DNA of 64,000 nucleotides from Acidimicrobiaceae bacterium (GCA_027306605.1 DAHUZK010000074.1:1-64000); one strand, 5' to 3'. Counted from the first letter of the stretch, positions 33,436 through 42,542 are shown. The notes: generated by a model from the letters alone, not told the origin. Made by a program: numbers and translations.

Positions 33436-34998
33436 TCAGCTCGTTCCGGGATCCTGTCGATTGGGGAGGACAGCCAGAACGACCACTCCGGCGATGCCGA
33501 CGATCACCGATGCGATGACCAGTGCCAGATCCATTCCCGTCACGAAGCCCTGCTTGGCTGACCCCGCCAGGACGTCGCCGAGTCGCCCGGGGACGTGCTG
33601 CGCGACGGCCAAGGCGCCACCGAGCGAGCCCAGGATCAGGTCCGCCACCGGGGGCGGCACCGAATGGCGACCGAGAAGGGGGCGCATGACGTCCTGGTAG
33701 CGGACGGTCAGTGCCGTGCCGAGCACCGCCACCCCCAATGCGCCGCCCATCTGCATGGAGGTGTCGCTCGTGGCGGACCCGACTCCGGCCTCCTCCTTGG
33801 GGAGCGAGCCCATGACGGATTCGGTCGACGGCGCCATGGCGAGGGCGAATCCCACGCCGAGCAAGACGAACCATGGGAGCAGATCGCCGTAGCGGTCGTG
33901 CACCGTCGTTCCCGAGAGCAGGCCGAGCGCGATCGCCACCAGGAACAATCCACCCGTGACGACGACCTTGGTACCCCACCGACGAGCGGCAACGATCGAG
34001 AGCGGCGCCACCACGAGGAGCACCGCCGCCAGCGGACCGATCGCCAGTCCGGTCTGCAGCGGGCTGTAGCCGAGGCAGAACTGCAGATATTGGGTCATCA
34101 GGAAGAACATCCCGAGCAGGGCGAAGAGCAGGAGCGCCAGCGACGCGATGGCGACGCTGTACCGCCGATTGCCGAAGAACCTCAGTGGAAGCATCGGATG
34201 GTCGCTGTGTCGTTCCCAGAGGACGAAAGCAGCGACGATGACCACGGAGCCGAAGAGGGCACCGAGCACGGCCGGGGAGGTCCAGGAGCGGCCCGGCGCC
34301 TCGATGATGGCCCAGAGCAGCAGACCGAATCCGAAGATCGAGAGCACCGCACCGACAGGGTCTGCACGTTCGAGCGCGGGATTCTTCGAATTCGGAACCA
34401 AGAGGGCGGTGGCCAGCAACCCGAGCGCGGCGATGGGGACGTTGATCAAGAAGACGGATCCCCACCAGTAGTGCACCAGCAAGAAGCCACCGAGGATGGG
34501 GCCGATGGCGACGCCGATGCCGGCCGTGCCCGACCAGAAGCCGATGGCCCGGGCACGATCACGGTCCCCGACGAAGACGTTGGTCAGTATCGACAGCGTG
34601 CACGGCATGAGAGCGGCCGCACCGACACCCATGACGGCTCGCGCCACCGTCAGCTGATCGGTCGAGCCGGAGAAGGCCGCGAACGCAGAGCCGGCTCCGA
34701 AGATCACCAGCCCGCTCATGAACACCCACTTGCGCCCGATGCGGTCTCCGAGGGAGCCGAGGCTGAAGAGGAGTCCGGCGAAGACCACGGCGTAGGCGTC
34801 GATGACCCACTGCAGCTGTGTCGTCGTCGCGTGGAGGCTCCGCACGATCGACGGCAGCGCCACGTTGAGGATGGTGTTGTCGAGGCTTATGAGCAGGAGC
34901 GTCACGCACAGGACGGCAAGCGTCGCCCACCGCCACCCGCCGCCGCTTCGGTTGGCCACCGACAATGCAGAGGGTCTCGATCGAGTCGTCGAACTCAC
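33436..34998 (-). CDS. MFS exporter, DHA2 family (paralogue 1)
   Basis: This 520-residue 14-helix transporter shows 'LLLISLDNTILNVALPSIVRSL' in helix 1, motif A 'SLGDRIGRKWVFMSG', and motif C 'SGTAGIGVAIGPILGGFLL'. 'GVGSATSDTSMQMGGALGVAVLGTAL' occurs in the C-terminal half. It is closely similar throughout to the exporter at 39204-40838, which points to gene duplication within the genome. Its substrate is unknown. Start ATG 34998. Confidence 0.9.
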   Translation of the reverse strand: MSSTTRSRPSALSVANRSGGGWRWATLAVLCVTLLLISLDNTILNVALPSIVRSLHATTTQLQWVIDAYAVVFAGLLFSLGSLGDRIGRKWVFMSGLVIFGAGSAFAAFSGSTDQLTVARAVMGVGAAALMPCTLSILTNVFVGDRDRARAIGFWSGTAGIGVAIGPILGGFLLVHYWWGSVFLINVPIAALGLLATALLVPNSKNPALERADPVGAVLSIFGFGLLLWAIIEAPGRSWTSPAVLGALFGSVVIVAAFVLWERHSDHPMLPLRFFGNRRYSVAIASLALLLFALLGMFFLMTQYLQFCLGYSPLQTGLAIGPLAAVLLVVAPLSIVAARRWGTKVVVTGGLFLVAIALGLLSGTTVHDRYGDLLPWFVLLGVGFALAMAPSTESVMGSLPKEEAGVGSATSDTSMQMGGALGVAVLGTALTVRYQDVMRPLLGRHSVPPPVADLILGSLGGALAVAQHVPGRLGDVLAGSAKQGFVTGMDLALVIASVIVGIAGVVVLAVLPNRQDPGTS

Positions 34999-35050
34999 GA
35001 ACGCTGCTCTGGTCCGGAGGCGGTTCGCCGTCGGCCAGGGGAGATGCCGT

Positions 35051-35548
35051 CTACGGCTGCGCCGCGTCGGCGCCCGTCTTCTGTGGGAGATCTCGCTCGA
35101 GGGCTGCGGCGAGACGGTCGAGGGTTCCTGCCATCGTCTGGCGGTTGCGGGCAGCGCGGTCGTCGATCCCGGACAGCTGCTTGCTGTACTCGAGAGCAGA
35201 TTCCGGTCGCAGGTCCTCGCTCCACTCGGTGATCCGGCAACCGCGCCGGATCGGTTCGATTCGGTAGCCCCAGGTGGAGAAGTGATAACCGTGCATGGAG
35301 CATTCGAAGGCGAAGCTGCGACCGGGCTCGGCTTCGATGATCCTGCCCTGTGTCGTCCATTCGTGGTCGTCGTGGCGATTGTGGCCGTCGAAGGTGGCGC
35401 CGAGCTCTGGCCCGTCGAATCCTTCGTGCCATTCGCACGCGTAACACTCCTCGGACCATTCCCCCATACGAGTCACATCGGAGATGACGGCATAGGCCTC
35501 TTCGGGGGAGGCGGCGATGTCGCGGGATATCCTGAGCTCGTCGGTCAT
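35051..35548 (-). CDS. SRPBCC-family protein
   Basis: This 165-residue START/SRPBCC-fold protein is typical of polyketide cyclase/dehydrase-like lipid-binding proteins. 'RISRDIAASPEEAYAVISDVTRMGEWSEECYACEW' opens the fold and 'GRSFAFECSMHGYHFSTWGYRIEPIRRGCRITEWSED' follows. The ligand and activity are unknown. ATG 35548 was chosen within a much longer open frame; the upstream part is antisense to the crotonase gene. It lies between the exporter and the divergent crotonase. Confidence 0.75.
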   Translation of the reverse strand: MTDELRISRDIAASPEEAYAVISDVTRMGEWSEECYACEWHEGFDGPELGATFDGHNRHDDHEWTTQGRIIEAEPGRSFAFECSMHGYHFSTWGYRIEPIRRGCRITEWSEDLRPESALEYSKQLSGIDDRAARNRQTMAGTLDRLAAALERDLPQKTGADAAQP

Positions 35549-35660
35549 GACCGGCAGTTGAGCAGGTCGGCCGTCAAAAGTCCAGGTTCCAGTGCGTCGC
35601 GCTCCGAGGCACGCCGCGCTCGCTTGCGGGACCATCACCGGAAGACTTCGATAGACGAGC

Positions 35661-36452
35661 ATGGAATTCTCCACGATCGAGGTGACGCACAGCGGGACGC
35701 GCGGCGCGATCACCCTCAACCGACCGGACAAGCTGAACCCGCTCGGTACCGTCATGCTGACGGAGCTGGTGAGGGCCGCCCGGCTCCTGGACGCACAGGC
35801 CGACGTCAAGGTCGTCGTCGTGAGCGGACGCGGTCGATCCTTCTCCGCGGGCGCCGACCTGGCGACCTTCTCGGGCGACGGCGGCCCGGCGACGTCCGCC
35901 GGCGCGGCGCGGGAGGCGGCCGATGCCGGACGCCTGATGGCGGAGGCCATCGAAGGACTGCGAGCCGTGACGGTGGTGCGACTCCAGGGCCACTGCGTCG
36001 GCGGGGCACTCGTCTTGGCCGCAGCGTGCGACTTGCGCGTCGCGTCCACGGATGCCCGTTTCTCGATCCCCGAAGTCGATCTCGGGATCCCCCTCGCCTG
36101 GGGCGGGATCCCCCGCTTGCTCCGCGAATTCGGACCGGCCGTGACCAAGGAGCTGGTGATGACGTGCAGGCCGTTCGGGGCTCACGAGGCACAGGCCGCT
36201 GGTTTTCTCAATCGGGTCGTCCCGGCAGGCGAGCTGGACGAGAGCGTGGAGACCCTCGTGCGCGAGCTCGAAGGCAAGTCACCGCTCACGCTGGCTGCGA
36301 CGAAGCGACACGTCAATGCGGTCACGGAGGGCATGGTCGGTACGTCTCGAGCTTGGAACGATGCCGACTCGCTCGTCACGGCCCTGCGCGATCCGGAATC
36401 TCGCGACGTGGCAAGGGCCTATCTGGCCCGATTCAGGGGAAACGACGCCTGA
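35661..36452 (+). CDS. Enoyl-CoA hydratase/isomerase family protein
   Basis: This 263-residue crotonase-fold enzyme shows 'RGAITLNRPDKLNPLG', the oxyanion-hole strand 'GRSFSAGADLATFSG', 'VVRLQGHCVGGALVLAAACDLRVAS' and 'FSIPEVDLGIPLAWGGIPRL'. The reaction on the CoA thioester cannot be fixed from sequence. It is divergent from the SRPBCC gene and upstream of the palindromic promoter of the next operon. Confidence 0.85.
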   Translation: MEFSTIEVTHSGTRGAITLNRPDKLNPLGTVMLTELVRAARLLDAQADVKVVVVSGRGRSFSAGADLATFSGDGGPATSAGAAREAADAGRLMAEAIEGLRAVTVVRLQGHCVGGALVLAAACDLRVASTDARFSIPEVDLGIPLAWGGIPRLLREFGPAVTKELVMTCRPFGAHEAQAAGFLNRVVPAGELDESVETLVRELEGKSPLTLAATKRHVNAVTEGMVGTSRAWNDADSLVTALRDPESRDVARAYLARFRGNDA

Positions 36453-36552
36453 TCGGCGTTCTGAGCCGCCGCCTGGGCCGGGCGACGGCTGCAGGGGCGT
36501 TGCGTGAACGGGTGCGTCCTGGTTCGGTCGGCGTCCGCCTGTCACGGATCGC

Positions 36553-36605
36553 TTGACAGGTAGCCGTATGGCTGCGTATTGTTATGCAGCCATACGGCTA
36601 CCTGT
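36553..36605 (+). promoter_or_regulatory. Promoter inside a 20-bp-arm perfect palindrome (probable ArsR operator)
   Basis: TTGACA (36553-36558) and TATTGT (36577-36582) are 18 bp apart. The arms ACAGGTAGCCGTATGGCTGC and its exact reverse complement flank a 10-nt centre that contains the -10 box. Each arm holds a near-palindromic 12-mer (AGCCGTATGGCT and AGCCATACGGCT). The downstream operon encodes an ArsR-type regulator. Confidence 0.65.
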
Positions 36606-36617
36606 TGAGGAGGACAC

Positions 36618-37055
36618 ATGCCCGACATCAGACACCGCGTGGAGATCGCCGCGCTCCCCGAAGAGGTCTACGAGGCCGTGGCCACGAAGGAGGGGCTGTC
36701 CGCCTGGTGGACCCGCGGCGGCGTCCAGGGCGACTCGGCGGAGGGGGCGAAGCTCGAGTTCTCGTTCGGCCGACCCGAACCGGCCGCCGTGATGGAGGTC
36801 ACGCGCTTGAGGCCACCCGAGCGGGTCTCGTGGAGATGCGTGGCAGGCGAGCCGGAGTGGGTCGGCACCGATCTCACCTTCGAGGTGACCCCTGGGGGAG
36901 CCGGCACGGCCGTGCTGTTCAGCCACACGGATTGGCGGAGCCCGAGCGAGTTCATGGCGCACTGCAGCGCGAGGTGGGCCTACTTCCTCCTGAGTCTGAA
37001 GAGCCACGTCGAGACCGGCCGGGGTACTCCGTTCCCTGAGGATCTGAAGTTCTGA
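36618..37055 (+). CDS. SRPBCC (AHSA1-like) domain protein
   Basis: This 145-residue AHSA1-type SRPBCC protein shows 'VEIAALPEEVYEAVATKEGLSAWWT', 'KLEFSFGRPEPAAVMEVTRLRPPERVSWRC' and 'FMAHCSARWAYFLLSLKSHVETGRGTPFP'. The C-terminal helix closely resembles the end of the fused protein encoded next. GAGGAGG lies 4 nt before ATG 36618. It is the first gene of a two-gene operon, only 8 nt from the ArsR-SRPBCC gene. The function is unknown, possibly small-ligand binding that signals to the regulator. Confidence 0.82.
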   Translation: MPDIRHRVEIAALPEEVYEAVATKEGLSAWWTRGGVQGDSAEGAKLEFSFGRPEPAAVMEVTRLRPPERVSWRCVAGEPEWVGTDLTFEVTPGGAGTAVLFSHTDWRSPSEFMAHCSARWAYFLLSLKSHVETGRGTPFPEDLKF

Positions 37056-37063
37056 CACCGTCG

Positions 37064-37873
37064 GTGGCGCCCTCCGGGGTGGACGTGTTCAAAGCTCTGG
37101 CCGACCCGAGCCGGCGCGTTCTGCTCGATCGCCTGAACGAGCGAAACGGTCAGAACCTGCGGCAGCTCTCCGAAGGTCTGAGCATGGCGAGGCAGTCCGT
37201 CAGCAAACACCTGGCCATCCTGGAGGCCGCCAACTTGGTGACGATCGTCCGAGTAGGCCGTCAAAAGCTCCATTACCTGAACGCCGTACCGATCAACGAG
37301 ATCGCCGAGCGCTGGATCAACCGCTACGACCGAGAACGAGTCCGAGCACTGTCGGACCTGAAACGAGCACTGGAGACACCGTCGATGGATGGCCCGCGAT
37401 TCGTCTACACCACCTACATCCGCACCACGCCCGAGCGCTTGTGGCAGGCCTTGACCGAACCGACGTTCACCGATCGCTGGTGGAAGATCACGTTCGAGAC
37501 CGACTGGAACGTGGGGTCGGCCATGACCTGGGACAACAACGGAATCGTGATCGCCGACCCCGAGCAGATCGTCCTCGAGTCCGACCCGTACCGGCGATTG
37601 GCCTACACCTGGCACACCTTCACGCCCGAGCTCAACGAGCGTCATCACTTCGGAGACGAGACGTTTGGCCGGCTCTCGACCGAGCGACGTTCTCGAGTCG
37701 CCTTCGACCTCGAGGCTGTGGGTGACATGGTCAAGCTGACCGTCGTGCACGACGACTTCGAGCCCGGGAGCATAGCGGCGACGATGGTGCAGAACGGCTG
37801 GCCCATCTTCTTGTCCAGTCTCAAGACGTTCCTCGAGACCGGTGAACCACTCCGAGCTCCTGGCTCAGCGTGA
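37064..37873 (+). CDS. ArsR-type HTH fused to SRPBCC domain
   Basis: This 269-residue two-domain regulator has an ArsR-family winged helix at residues 6-85 ('VFKALADPSRRVLLDRLNERNGQNLRQLSEGLSMARQSVSKHLAILEAANLVTIVRVGRQKLHYLNAVPI'). An AHSA1/SRPBCC ligand-binding fold occupies about 110-265 ('RFVYTTYIRTTPERLWQALTEPTFTDRWW'). There are no metal-binding Cys clusters, so a hydrophobic or organic ligand is likelier than a metal. It probably binds the palindrome upstream of the operon. Start GTG 37064; GTG 37079 is an alternative. Confidence 0.85.
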   Translation: MAPSGVDVFKALADPSRRVLLDRLNERNGQNLRQLSEGLSMARQSVSKHLAILEAANLVTIVRVGRQKLHYLNAVPINEIAERWINRYDRERVRALSDLKRALETPSMDGPRFVYTTYIRTTPERLWQALTEPTFTDRWWKITFETDWNVGSAMTWDNNGIVIADPEQIVLESDPYRRLAYTWHTFTPELNERHHFGDETFGRLSTERRSRVAFDLEAVGDMVKLTVVHDDFEPGSIAATMVQNGWPIFLSSLKTFLETGEPLRAPGSA

Positions 37874-37918
37874 CGATCTGCCCGTTGATGGAATCGGTCT
37901 CCGGCGGAGAGAGTGCCC

Positions 37919-39106
37919 TCAGCCGCGCGTTGCGGCGCAGACGCCCAACGTGAATATCTCTCGGAGCTGTGAGAACAGGACTGGACTCGTCTTCGGGGTG
38001 ATCTGACTGTTGACGGTGATGCTGACCGAGTTCCGCCCGTTGGCCGACGCCGCGATGAACTGGGTGTACCCCAACGTGTTGCCGGTGTGCCCGTAGACCG
38101 TCCCGCAGACGGTGCGATAGCGGAAGATCGCCAGCCCGGCCGCATTCGCCCCGGGACCCGGTGGTTCGGAGGAGCCATTCACGAAGTGGAACTGCTTGGC
38201 CCGGGTTGCGGCGTTGGTGGTGGCTCCCGTGGCGTAGCCCCGCACGAAGCGGTTGGCGTCGGCTGGCGTGGAGACCACTCCGCCCGAGGCCCAGGCCCAC
38301 CCGGCTGCGAGCTCCTGGCTCACGTCCTCTGGGCCCCCCGGGGCCGACGTCACGTAGCCGTGCAGGTAGGGCTCGGGCATGAGGGCGGAGGAGGGGAGGC
38401 TGGTCTCCGAGAGCCCGAGGGGTTGAGCCACGCTGCGCGAGAGGACGGTGCTGTAGCTCTCGTGGGATGCCGCCTCGATCATCAGGGCGATGACCACGTT
38501 GTCCGAATTGGAGTAGCGGTACTCGGTGCCTGGCTTGAATTCGAGGGGCTTGGCCGCGTTGAAGCACGGGGGCGTGGTGACGTAGCTCAAGAGCTGCCGG
38601 GGTGGCGGCGGGGTCTGGGGCGAAGCGGCGACGGCAGCGTGAAAGGAGGGGCAGGCGGAGAAGTCGGGGATGCCGCTCGTGTGGTTCAGCAGCTCGCTCA
38701 GGGTGACGACGTGCCAGGCCTCCGGCAGGCTGGGAAGCCACTTGCCGATGGAGTCGTCCAGCGCGAGGGTGTGCCTGGCGACGAGGGAGAGGGCCGCGGC
38801 GCCGCTGAATGCCTTGGCCACGCTGGCCACACGGATGTGATCGCCGGCGACCGGCTGTTGCTTGGAGGCCCCGACGACGGCGGTACCGGCGGTGATCGAT
38901 ATCGGGGTGTCGCCGTGCTGCACGACGGCGATCGCGCCGGGCGGTCCGTGGGGGCTCGAGACCAACCGCTCGAGTGCCGTCCGGAGCGCTGAGCTCGTGT
39001 TCGACCCGCGGGCGCCGGCAACTCCCGAGACGACCAGCGAGCACAGGGCGGCCACGGCGGCCGCACAGCTCAAGACGGCGAGTCTCCGCCGTTTCAGGAC
39101 GTCCAT
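37919..39106 (-). CDS. Exported serine hydrolase/D-alanyl-D-alanine carboxypeptidase-like
   Basis: This 395-residue member of the beta-lactamase class C/PBP-like superfamily has an N-terminal signal segment (LAVLSCAAAVAALCSLVVSGVAGA). 'VASVAKAFSGAAAL' contains the SxxK nucleophile, 'YRYSNSDNVVIALMIE' the YxN motif, and 'YGHTGNTLGYT' the HTG third motif. All three are intact. It is likely periplasmic or cell-surface, acting on peptidoglycan peptides or esters; the substrate is unproven. Start ATG 39106. It is convergent with the ArsR-SRPBCC gene. Confidence 0.85.
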   Translation of the reverse strand: MDVLKRRRLAVLSCAAAVAALCSLVVSGVAGARGSNTSSALRTALERLVSSPHGPPGAIAVVQHGDTPISITAGTAVVGASKQQPVAGDHIRVASVAKAFSGAAALSLVARHTLALDDSIGKWLPSLPEAWHVVTLSELLNHTSGIPDFSACPSFHAAVAASPQTPPPPRQLLSYVTTPPCFNAAKPLEFKPGTEYRYSNSDNVVIALMIEAASHESYSTVLSRSVAQPLGLSETSLPSSALMPEPYLHGYVTSAPGGPEDVSQELAAGWAWASGGVVSTPADANRFVRGYATGATTNAATRAKQFHFVNGSSEPPGPGANAAGLAIFRYRTVCGTVYGHTGNTLGYTQFIAASANGRNSVSITVNSQITPKTSPVLFSQLREIFTLGVCAATRG

Positions 39107-39203
39107 GAGCCCCCGAAGTGTTCTGCCCGCAATCGGGGCTGGTGCACGAAGTGGTTGCTCACCATAGACGCGGTCGTGGCCCCGTGGCGGCCGCGTCGGC
39201 TTT

Positions 39204-40838
39204 CTACCCCTCGCTCTCTCCGGGCCCGTCGCTGTGGCCCGACCTGCCGGAACCGGAGACGGGGCGGTTGGGCAGCCAGAGCAGCGCCACGACGGCGCCG
39301 GCGACGGCGACGCCCGCGGCTATCAGTGCCGCCAGATCCATCCCGGAGACGAAGGCGCTCCGGGCCGCCGTCTCGAGGGCACGCTCTTGGTGCGGCGGCA
39401 GATGGCGCGCCACGGCCAGCGCTCCGCCCAACGAACCGAGGACGAGCCGTTCGATGCCGGCGGGTACCTGGGTTCCGGCGTGCGCGAGCACGGGGAGCAG
39501 GTGCCCCTGGTAGCGGAAATTCAACGCTGTGCCGAGGACGCCGACGCCCAGTGCCCCTCCGATCTGCATGGAGGTGTCGTTCGTGGCCGAGCCGACCCCG
39601 GCCTCCTCGGTGGGCAGTGTGCTCATCACCGAGGCCGTGCACGGCGACAGGGTCAGGGCGATCCCGACGCCGAGGAGGAGGAAGGAGGGGAGGGCGTCAC
39701 CGTAGGTGGACGCCACCCCGGTGGTGGCGAACCAGCCGAGTCCGGCAGCCACCAATCCGAGGCCAGCGACGACGACGACCTTGGTCCCGATCCGGCGAGC
39801 CGCCAGGACGGCCGCGGGGGCGACGAGCAGCACGGCGGCGGCGATCGGCGCCACGCGCAGACCGGCCGCGAGCGGCGTGAGGCCCAGCGAGAACTGCAGG
39901 TACTGGGTGAGGAGGAAGAACATGCCCATCATGGCGAACATGGCCAGGCAGACGACGCCGACGGCCACGCTGTACCTGCGGCGCCGGAAGAAGTGCATCG
40001 GGAGCATGGGATGATCGGTGTGCTGTTCCCACGACACGAAGGCCACGGCGCCGGCCACGCCGATCACCAAGGGTGCGAGCACGGTCGGTGACGACCAGCC
40101 ACTTTGCGGTGCCTCCACGACGGACCACACCACCGTGGCCAGGGACACCATCGACAAGAGCGCGCCCACGGGGTCCGGCCGGCGGGCGTCGGGCGTCCGT
40201 GAATTCGGCACCAGCCATGCCGCGGCGACGAGACCGGCCACGACGATGGGGACGTTGACGAGGAAGACCGAGCCCCACCAGTAGCGTGCCAGGAGCAGCC
40301 CGCCGAGAATCGGACCGAGAGCGACGCCGAGTCCGGCGGTGCCGGACCAGACGCCGATCGCCCGTGCCCGTTCGTTCTGGCCGGGGAACACGTTGGTCAG
40401 GATGGAGAGGGTGCCGGGCATGAGCGCGGCCGCGCCGATACCCATCACGCCGCGAGCGGCTATCAAGAGGGAAGGGCTGCCGGACCAGGCAGCGAACGCG
40501 GAGCCGGCTCCGAAGACGAAGAGGCCGGCCATGAACACCCACTTGCGCCCGAGCCGGTCGCCGAGCGCGCCCATCGTCAGTAGGAGCCCGGCGAACGTGA
40601 GGGCATAGACGTCGACCGCCCACTGCAGCTGCGCAGATGTGGCACCCAGGCTGCGAACGATGGAGGGGAGCGCGACGTTCAAGATCGTGTTGTCGAGGCT
40701 GATCACGAGTAGCGTGACGCACAGGACCGCCAGGACGGCGGGACGGTGCACCCTGGCCCTGCGGCCACCGGGACCGCCGTCCTCGCGTCCCTGTTCCCGG
40801 GCACGCGTGGTCGTGCTGGCCGTCGCTGTATTCGTCAC
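39204..40838 (-). CDS. MFS exporter, DHA2 family (paralogue 2)
   Basis: This 544-residue 14-helix transporter is strongly similar to 33436-34998: 'TLLVISLDNTILNVALPSIVRSLGATSAQLQWAVDVYAL', 'GALGDRLGRKWVFMAG', 'SGTAGLGVALGPILGGLLL', 'GVGSATNDTSMQIGGALGVGVLGTAL'. The track start at 41021 is too early; GTG 40838 has GGAGG at good distance. The protein is probably a drug or metabolite exporter. The C-terminal 'NRPVSGSGRSGHSDGPGESEG' tail is hydrophilic. Confidence 0.9.
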   Translation of the reverse strand: MTNTATASTTTRAREQGREDGGPGGRRARVHRPAVLAVLCVTLLVISLDNTILNVALPSIVRSLGATSAQLQWAVDVYALTFAGLLLTMGALGDRLGRKWVFMAGLFVFGAGSAFAAWSGSPSLLIAARGVMGIGAAALMPGTLSILTNVFPGQNERARAIGVWSGTAGLGVALGPILGGLLLARYWWGSVFLVNVPIVVAGLVAAAWLVPNSRTPDARRPDPVGALLSMVSLATVVWSVVEAPQSGWSSPTVLAPLVIGVAGAVAFVSWEQHTDHPMLPMHFFRRRRYSVAVGVVCLAMFAMMGMFFLLTQYLQFSLGLTPLAAGLRVAPIAAAVLLVAPAAVLAARRIGTKVVVVAGLGLVAAGLGWFATTGVASTYGDALPSFLLLGVGIALTLSPCTASVMSTLPTEEAGVGSATNDTSMQIGGALGVGVLGTALNFRYQGHLLPVLAHAGTQVPAGIERLVLGSLGGALAVARHLPPHQERALETAARSAFVSGMDLAALIAAGVAVAGAVVALLWLPNRPVSGSGRSGHSDGPGESEG

Positions 40839-41032
40839 GTCTTGGCCCTCCCGTGCATGTGGGCCGCCCGAAGCGAATCGGGGTCTTGCGGTGTCCGGCG
40901 GCCCGAGCTCACGCAGTCGATACCCCGCCGACCGGCACTCCAAGGCCGAGCCCCAAGGGAGGATCCAAGGGAGGAAGGGACGCGAAGCTGCTGCTCTCGA
41001 CGCCGTACCGTCACGAAGCACGCAATTTCGTC

Positions 41033-41383
41033 ATGGAAAGACAACGAGATTCTGAGGTTTCCCTTATCTTGCTTGGCAAGAGTCATGGAGTGCTTCCATT
41101 GGTCTTTGAGTCATGTAACGCAACGTGGATCTTCGACACCGATGCCATGCGGTTTCGCCGCGTGCTGAAGGGCATCGAGGTGGAGGGGCACGCGGTGGTC
41201 ACCGAATGGCGTCCCTTCTACGGTTTGGAGTTCGACGAGACCTCCGAGACGTTCCGGGTCCTGCTCAACGCGGAGGGGACGAAGCTCATACAGTCCTGGC
41301 GCCATACGCACGACTGCACGCAGTGCGGAGGTCATGTGACGGCCGAGCTGTCCCTCGAGGAGCTCCAGGCCGCCATCGTCTGA
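41033..41383 (+). CDS. Conserved hypothetical protein with CxxC
   Basis: This is a 116-residue protein. 'ESCNATWIFDTDAMRFRRVLKGIEVEGHAVVTEWRPFYGLEFDETSETFRVLLNAEGTKLIQSWRHTHDCTQCGGHVTAELSLEELQAAI' reads like a compact beta domain with a C-terminal 'HDCTQCGGH' possible metal site. I do not recognise the function. The start is uncertain; ATG 41033 is used and GTG 41089 is possible. Confidence 0.55.
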   Translation: MERQRDSEVSLILLGKSHGVLPLVFESCNATWIFDTDAMRFRRVLKGIEVEGHAVVTEWRPFYGLEFDETSETFRVLLNAEGTKLIQSWRHTHDCTQCGGHVTAELSLEELQAAIV

Positions 41384-41451
41384 CTCCACTCGAGCCGAGA
41401 AGTCCGAACGGCCACGCCGAACCGAGGGGCCGGCGCAGCGGGAGCAGGTGT

Positions 41452-42159
41452 CTAGAGTTGCTCGCGAACCCCCGGCTGGGTCTCCAACGTGGTCGCACGG
41501 GGAGGACCGGGGACGAGCGCCTTCTTGCCGGAGCCGTGACGCCCGAGCGGGAGGACCGTTCTGTGGCGAGCCGATTCCAGGTCGACGGCGAGCGCCGTGT
41601 AGAGCGCCAGGCAGGCCAGCGCCAGGCCCTCCCAGCCGGCGCTGTGCTCCCAGGCCCCGCCGCCGAAGCGCTCGTACAGGCCGGTGAGCGTGAAGCGCAC
41701 CGTCGTCGCCACCATGACCAGGGCGGGCACGATCTTGCCGAGCGCGGTGGTCGTCGCAGCGGGAACCAGGCTGGCCGCCGCGGCGAACAGGAAGATGGAG
41801 ACAGTGTCGCTGCGGGTCCCCGGGGCACCGGTCAACAACAGGAGCCCCAAGGTGAGCCAGGCCGCAGTCTGCACACCGATGCCGGCGCCGCTCGGGGCGT
41901 CGCGCGCGAGGAAGCAGAAGATCGTCGCCAACCCCTGCAGGGGGACGGCGAAGGCGATCAGGACGAGGGCGACCTGATGTTGCTCGGTGGCCGGTATCCA
42001 TCCGAGGTCCAGACAGGCCAGTGTCGCCGTGGCGACGGCCAGGCCCACGAAGGCCAGTGGCAGTGGCGTGCCCACCGGTCGCAGCACGATCCGCTGCGGG
42101 TCGGGCACCTGCGGGTCCCGTACGGACCGGGCGCGGGGGTCGACGAGCTCTGTTGTCAC
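41452..42159 (-). CDS. GPR1/FUN34/YaaH-like membrane protein
   Basis: This 235-residue membrane protein has six predicted helices: 'GTPLPLAFVGLAVATATLACLDLGWI', 'QVALVLIAFAVPLQGLATIFCFLARD', 'GVQTAAWLTLGLLLLTG' and others. The opening 'PLPLAFVGLAVA' resembles the NPAPLGLxGFA signature of acetate/succinate uptake proteins, though the Asn is not conserved. The role is unproven. GTG 42159 has AGGAAG upstream and gives a normal N-terminus. Confidence 0.6.
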   Translation of the reverse strand: MTTELVDPRARSVRDPQVPDPQRIVLRPVGTPLPLAFVGLAVATATLACLDLGWIPATEQHQVALVLIAFAVPLQGLATIFCFLARDAPSGAGIGVQTAAWLTLGLLLLTGAPGTRSDTVSIFLFAAAASLVPAATTTALGKIVPALVMVATTVRFTLTGLYERFGGGAWEHSAGWEGLALACLALYTALAVDLESARHRTVLPLGRHGSGKKALVPGPPRATTLETQPGVREQL

Positions 42160-42299
42160 GCCTCGCTTCCTGCAATACCGATGTGTCGCCGGGTCACGGT
42201 TCGTCTCCACCTCCCGAGGTCCTTCTGCTTGTACCCGTTGATGGAAATGAGATGCATGGAGCCGATCAGCCGTCTTCGACCGGGCTGCAGCCTTCTTGC

Positions 42300-42542
42300 T
42301 CAGAGTTCGTCGGCGTAGGCGAGCGGATGATCTCCGCCGATGTCGACGAAGCGATCGTTGGCGGCCTGGACCAGGACGTCGTAGTCGAGCTCCGCGATGC
42401 CTTTGTTCCCCGTCAGGAAATCCCGCACGTCGGCGACTTCGAGGTTGCCGCCGAGCCCGAGGGAGTCGAGCCACAGTTGCTCGACGGTGAGACCGAGCAC
42501 GGTCAGCGCAGCTGCGAGCGGTCCGGGATCAGTGACCGGCAC
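42300..42542 (-). CDS. Small hypothetical protein coupled to the ANTAR regulator
   Basis: This 80-residue protein, 'LAAALTVLGLTVEQLWLDSLGLGGNLEVADVRDFLTG...ALDYDVLVQAANDRFVDIGGDHPLAYADEL'-like in pattern, is helical and acidic with no known domain. Its GTG start directly follows the TAG stop of the GAF-ANTAR gene with no gap, so re-initiation is likely and the two probably work together. Confidence 0.6.
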   Translation of the reverse strand: MPVTDPGPLAAALTVLGLTVEQLWLDSLGLGGNLEVADVRDFLTGNKGIAELDYDVLVQAANDRFVDIGGDHPLAYADEL

